From Halapricum desulfuricans (GTDB lineage Archaea; Halobacteriota; Halobacteria; Halobacteriales; Haloarculaceae), in the NCBI RefSeq assembly GCF_017094525.1, contig NZ_CP064788.1, forward strand, positions 2,341,030 through 2,405,029: DNA of 64,000 nucleotides. Direction: 5' to 3'. Position numbers and translations under genes: made by a program. The notes beneath the pieces were generated by a model. The model was not told the DNA's origin. It searched no databases and saw only the letters and a program-made list of their open reading frames with translations. Below, piece after piece: positions 61,101-64,000 of the stretch. Each line of letters starts with the position of its first letter. Positions within the stretch are counted from its first letter, which is position 1.

Positions 61101-61886
61101 CTACCGGCCGAGTCGGGTCTGTATCGAGTCGGCCGTGCTGCCGACGAGGCTCGGAAAGTCGGCGTCGACGAGTTTCTCGCTCATCCGGTCCGACGGACCC
61201 GAAACGATGACCGCACCCAGGGGGTTACCCTCGAAGTCAGTGATCGGAGCGGCCACACATCGCTGGTCGGCCCGGTATTCGCCCCGATCGATCGCCTGAC
61301 GCTTGTTTCGCACCCGCCGGAGTTCGTCGCTGAGTTCCTCGGGATCAGTGATCGTGTTTTGGGTCAACTCGGGCAGCCCGTGGCGCTCGATGATCCGACC
61401 GCGCTCTTCGTCGGACATGTAGGAGAGTATCGCTTTGCCTCCGGCAGTCGCTGTCAGTGGCACGCTTTCCCCTTCCCTGATATCGATGTCCGGACGGCCT
61501 TCCGCGCTCACTCTGAGGACGTACACGCCGTACCCGTTCTCGGGGATCATGATGCTCGCGACTTCTCCCGTCGCCTCCGCGAGCTTCTCGACCGAGCGAT
61601 ACGCCACCTGGTAGATCTCCAGATTCGATCGGACAGTCGTTCCGAGCCCCATGAAACGGAGACTCAGTCGGTACTGCTCGTCTTCCTGAACGACATAGTT
61701 GACTTTCCGGAGTGTCGACAGGTGCTTGTGAACGGTCCCTTTCGCCAGGTCGAGTTCGTCGGCGAGCTCGCTCACGCGGGCCCGCGACTGTCGCTTGAGC
61801 GCCTCGACGATCCGAAACGTCGTCACGGTCGTCTTTGCCGTCTGTCGGTCGAACGTCGACGCCTCCGGGATGCTCGAGGTGTCCAT
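61101..61886 (-). CDS. IclR-family transcription regulator (beside the sulfatase and GH4 genes)
   Basis: The protein has 261 residues from ATG 61886 (MDTSSIPEASTFDRQTAKTT). The winged helix (ALKRQSRARVSELADELDLA and KGTVHKHLSTLRKVNYVVQE) and effector domain (VPLTATAGGKAILSYMSDEE and YRADQRCVAAPITDFEGNPL) match IclR. It is on the same strand as the sulfatase, 75 bp upstream of it. Two overlapping palindromes lie 22-48 bp before its start and probably mediate autoregulation. Confidence 0.9.
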   Translation of the reverse strand: MDTSSIPEASTFDRQTAKTTVTTFRIVEALKRQSRARVSELADELDLAKGTVHKHLSTLRKVNYVVQEDEQYRLSLRFMGLGTTVRSNLEIYQVAYRSVEKLAEATGEVASIMIPENGYGVYVLRVSAEGRPDIDIREGESVPLTATAGGKAILSYMSDEERGRIIERHGLPELTQNTITDPEELSDELRRVRNKRQAIDRGEYRADQRCVAAPITDFEGNPLGAVIVSGPSDRMSEKLVDADFPSLVGSTADSIQTRLGR

Positions 61887-61907
61887 ATCTCGTCTGTGTG
61901 GCCCCGG

Positions 61908-61934
61908 GAACATAATTGTTCATACCATATGAAC
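61908..61934. promoter_or_regulatory. Overlapping palindromic operator candidates of the IclR gene
   Basis: GAACATAATTGTTC (61908-61921) and GTTCATACCATATGAAC (61918-61934) are both perfect inverted repeats and share GTTC. Two half-site pairs in 27 bp immediately upstream of an IclR gene suggest binding by that regulator. Confidence 0.55.
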
Positions 61935-62073
61935 TTCCGTGACGGCTGTTCGCACGTCGTGGTCGACAAACGGGATTTCTGCCGGGGCCTGGACCCTCAA
62001 CAGCGACCATTACTCGAATTCCGTTCATGCAATACGAACGTCGGTAGAGACGTACCGGATAGTGGCATCCCTC

Positions 62074-62154
62074 ATACGGTCGGTTGTAAGTCTGTTCCAG
62101 ATCGATCGCATCCGTTATGCGATCGTACCGGTAAATCGTTACAACCGACCGTAT
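62074..62154. repeat. Palindromic element, type II (81 bp, 16-bp arms)
   Basis: ATACGGTCGGTTGTAA (62074-62089) and TTACAACCGACCGTAT (62139-62154) are perfect inverted repeats. The reverse-complemented interior (CGATTTACCGGTACGATCGC) aligns with that of the element at 2421-2502. The arms differ from that copy at several positions, with matching changes on both sides. It ends 15 bp from the GH4 stop codon. Confidence 0.88.
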
Positions 62155-62168
62155 CAGTCGGTCCTCGA

Positions 62169-63518
62169 TCAGTCGTCCGCCGCCGGAATCGCAACCTGCT
62201 CGTCTTCCGGGAACGTCAGCTCGGGGAGATACGCCTCGTTGGCTTCGATCAACTCCTCGGTCATCTCGTGGAGTTCCTCGAGCGTGCAGGCCGCCGCCGA
62301 GAGCGGATCGAGCTTGACCGCCCTGTGGACCTTCGATCGGTCACCCTCTAGGGCACCCTCGACGGCGAGCTCGTAGACGGCCGTGTGCTGCTGATCGAGC
62401 GTCGCGATTTCGGGTGGCAGCTCGCCGACTGAGCACGGGTGGATCCCTGCTCCATCGGCGAATACCGGCACCTCGACGCACGCGTCGTTCGGCAGGTTCG
62501 CGATCGAGTTCTCGTGGTTGGGCACGTTGAGGTTGAACCGCCGCGGCGTGTCGGTCTCCAGCGAATGGATCAGTCGCGCCGCGTACTCCTCGGAGCGTTC
62601 GACGCCAACCTCCTCGAGATCCACGTCGAGTTCTGGACTGTCGCGTTCCTCGGACCGCTCCGTCCAGCCCTCGAGGTACGTCGCCGTCGGCATCCGCTCG
62701 GCGTAGTCGGTGCCGGTCAACTCCTCGATGGCGTCCTCGTCGGTGCGAAAGTACGGGACGTACTCGCTCATGTGGTGGCTGGACTCGGTCGGGAACAGCC
62801 CGAAGTGACGCAGCATCTCGAAGCGGACCGTGTCCTTGCGGTAGGTCTCCTCGTCGTGATAGGCTTCCCGGAGGTCCGGATAGATGGACTCGCCGTCGTG
62901 TTTCGCTTCGAGGAAAAACGCCATGTGGTTGATACCCGCGACCCAGTAGTCGAGTTCGTCCTCGGGCACGTCGACGTACTCGGCGATCGCTTCGGCCGTG
63001 TGTGGAACCGAATGGCACAGCCCGACGACTTCGATGTCGGTCGCCTCGTCGACGGCCTTGCAGACGATCGCCATCGGGTTCGTGTAGTTCAAAAGCAAGG
63101 CGTCGGGGCAGACGTCCTCCATGTCGCGAGCGATGTCGAGCATCGTCGGGATCGTCCGCAATCCGCGGAATACGCCGCCCGGACCCGTCGTGTCGCCGAT
63201 GGCCTGCTCGATCCCGTATTTTTCGGGGATGCGGATCTCGTTCTCGAACGGCTCCGTCCCGCCGACGTTGATCATGTTAAGGACGTAATCCGCTCCGTCA
63301 AGCGCCGCCCGGCGGTCGGTCGTCGCCTCGACGGTAGCGTCGAGACCCTCGTTGTCGACCATTGCGTCCGCGACCGCGTGAGTCTGTTCGAGCCGGTGCT
63401 CGTCGACGTCCATCAGCCTGATCTCGCTGTCGGACAGTTCCTCGTAGGAGAGAATGTCCCCGATCAGGTTCGTGGCGAACACCATACTGCCGGCTCCGAT
63501 AAACGTGATCGTCGGCAT
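62169..63518 (-). CDS. GH4 family NAD-dependent alpha-galactosidase/alpha-glucosidase
   Basis: The protein has 449 residues from ATG 63518 (MPTITFIGAGSMVFATNLIG). GH4 enzymes use NAD+ and a divalent metal in a redox-assisted hydrolysis. Visible features are the GxGS dinucleotide fold at the N-terminus, IGDTTGPGGVFRGLRTIPTM, NYTNPMAIVCKA, the metal-binding cysteine and histidine in GLCHSVPHTAEAI, and the GINHMAFFLEAKHDG catalytic segment. GINHMAF and overall length resemble MelA-type members, so alpha-galactoside cleavage is likely. It is preceded by AGATTTATTATCC, a TATA-like block about 22-35 bp upstream, and lies next to a GH27 gene. Confidence 0.9.
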   Translation of the reverse strand: MPTITFIGAGSMVFATNLIGDILSYEELSDSEIRLMDVDEHRLEQTHAVADAMVDNEGLDATVEATTDRRAALDGADYVLNMINVGGTEPFENEIRIPEKYGIEQAIGDTTGPGGVFRGLRTIPTMLDIARDMEDVCPDALLLNYTNPMAIVCKAVDEATDIEVVGLCHSVPHTAEAIAEYVDVPEDELDYWVAGINHMAFFLEAKHDGESIYPDLREAYHDEETYRKDTVRFEMLRHFGLFPTESSHHMSEYVPYFRTDEDAIEELTGTDYAERMPTATYLEGWTERSEERDSPELDVDLEEVGVERSEEYAARLIHSLETDTPRRFNLNVPNHENSIANLPNDACVEVPVFADGAGIHPCSVGELPPEIATLDQQHTAVYELAVEGALEGDRSKVHRAVKLDPLSAAACTLEELHEMTEELIEANEAYLPELTFPEDEQVAIPAADD

Positions 63519-63590
63519 GCGAAGCACTCGCGATTGAAGGATAATAAATCTTGTCTAATTTTCACCGATCTCGGAGTGCAAAGGGTGCAG

Positions 63591-64000
63591 TTATTCGGGA
63601 ATGACTCGGAACATCGCGACGTCGTGCGGGTCGACCGTCGCGTGCAACTGCCCGTCAGTCTCCCGGACCTCGTCGTTCCAGACGTCTCGCACGGTGTAGG
63701 TCGCCGCGTCGACCGGCATGTCGACCGTCTCGACAGTCGTCTCGATGTCCGTGGTCGACTCGCCGCGGTTGAACAGGATCACTGCACACTCCTCGCCGGC
63801 CAGTCGCTTGCTCCAGACCTCCGTCTCCTCGAGTACGCCGTCGCGAGTCCCCTGGACCCCCAGCGGGTCCTGGTCGATCGCGATGGCGTCCTCGTTGGTC
63901 AGCAGTTCGCGGGTCCAGTCGTCCATCGCCGCGAGGTCGTTGCCGGCCATCAGCGGCGCGCCGAACAGACACCAGAAGCTGAAGTGCGTTCGCTCCTCGG
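63591..64000 (-). CDS. GH27-type alpha-galactosidase, C-terminal part, begins outside the window
   Basis: The minus strand from the window edge is open to the stop at 63591, giving 136 residues. THFSFWCLFGAPLMAGNDLA and DDWTRELLTNEDAIAIDQDP are the conserved end of the GH27 catalytic barrel, and GVLEETEVWSKRLAGEECAV with ILFNRGEST begins the C-terminal beta domain. The N-terminal catalytic half lies beyond position 64000. With the GH4 gene it indicates two routes for alpha-galactoside breakdown. Confidence 0.9.
   Translation of the reverse strand, partial: EERTHFSFWCLFGAPLMAGNDLAAMDDWTRELLTNEDAIAIDQDPLGVQGTRDGVLEETEVWSKRLAGEECAVILFNRGESTTDIETTVETVDMPVDAATYTVRDVWNDEVRETDGQLHATVDPHDVAMFRVIPE

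Noticed and set aside
63484-63495. ATACTGCCGGCT, identical to the outer end of type Ia palindromic elements
   Set aside because: It lies inside the start of the GH4 gene and encodes part of the conserved GAGSM nucleotide-binding motif. There is no partner arm, so it is a chance match.

Overview
The window is high-GC, has acidic proteins throughout, and uses haloarchaeal gene families (HTH-10/bacterio-opsin-activator regulators, archaeal class I LysRS, a MobB-MoaE fusion, Tat-dependent extracytoplasmic proteins). It is therefore a haloarchaeal chromosome. The combination of several respiratory molybdoenzymes with a sugar-catabolic region recalls carbohydrate-using, sulfur-respiring Haloarculaceae such as Halapricum or Halorhabdus. 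That genus-level placement is inference.

Layout. 1-1.1 kb: the 5' part of an IS200/IS605-type tnpB, apparently inserted at the 3' end of a zinc-ribbon gene. 1.2-7.8 kb: tyrS, the proline operon proC-proB-proA, and a stand-alone ilvB with a leader region. 7.9-12.5 kb: a broken internal copy of dut, a vapBC toxin-antitoxin pair, intact dut, aconitase and an unknown gene. 12.5-26.9 kb: two complex iron-sulfur molybdoenzyme operons facing each other. The plus-strand one has order B-C-A-D (TtrA/SrdA-like, NrfD anchor). The minus-strand one has order E-A-B-small membrane protein-cytochrome b-D (PsrA/PhsA-like). Their two TorD-type chaperone genes meet with a 3-bp gap. 27-38.3 kb: housekeeping and membrane genes (thiL, an M50 protease, a flippase-like protein, mobB-moaE, a heliorhodopsin, pyrH, lysS, mrp). 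38.5-46.4 kb: moaA, then a third molybdoenzyme operon with the haloarchaeal dmsR-E-A-B-C-D order, closed by a further HTH-10 regulator. 46.7-64 kb: a RecJ-like DHH nuclease, then a carbohydrate region (MFS carrier, Gfo/Idh dehydrogenase, ABC sugar importer, a transducer-like sensor, two IclR regulators, a sulfatase, a GH4 glycosidase and the end of a GH27 alpha-galactosidase).

How it fits together. MoaA and MobB-MoaE make and handle the molybdopterin cofactor. Three chaperones (D), three Tat-targeted catalytic subunits (A), three Fe-S subunits (B) and their membrane anchors would build quinol-linked reductases for sulfur, selenium or DMSO/TMAO-type acceptors. HTH-10 regulators, some Cys-rich, sit beside each operon. 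The sugar region would supply electrons.

The most unusual signal is a family of about 80-bp palindromic intergenic elements: at least eight full or near-full copies plus three partial or degenerate ones, in three terminal-sequence types. The terminal arms differ between types but remain mutually complementary. Two same-orientation copies bracket the heliorhodopsin gene. A second theme is a small DmsE-like domain, encoded as a separate upstream gene in two molybdoenzyme operons and fused to the Fe-S subunit in the third. No tRNA, rRNA or CRISPR array was seen.
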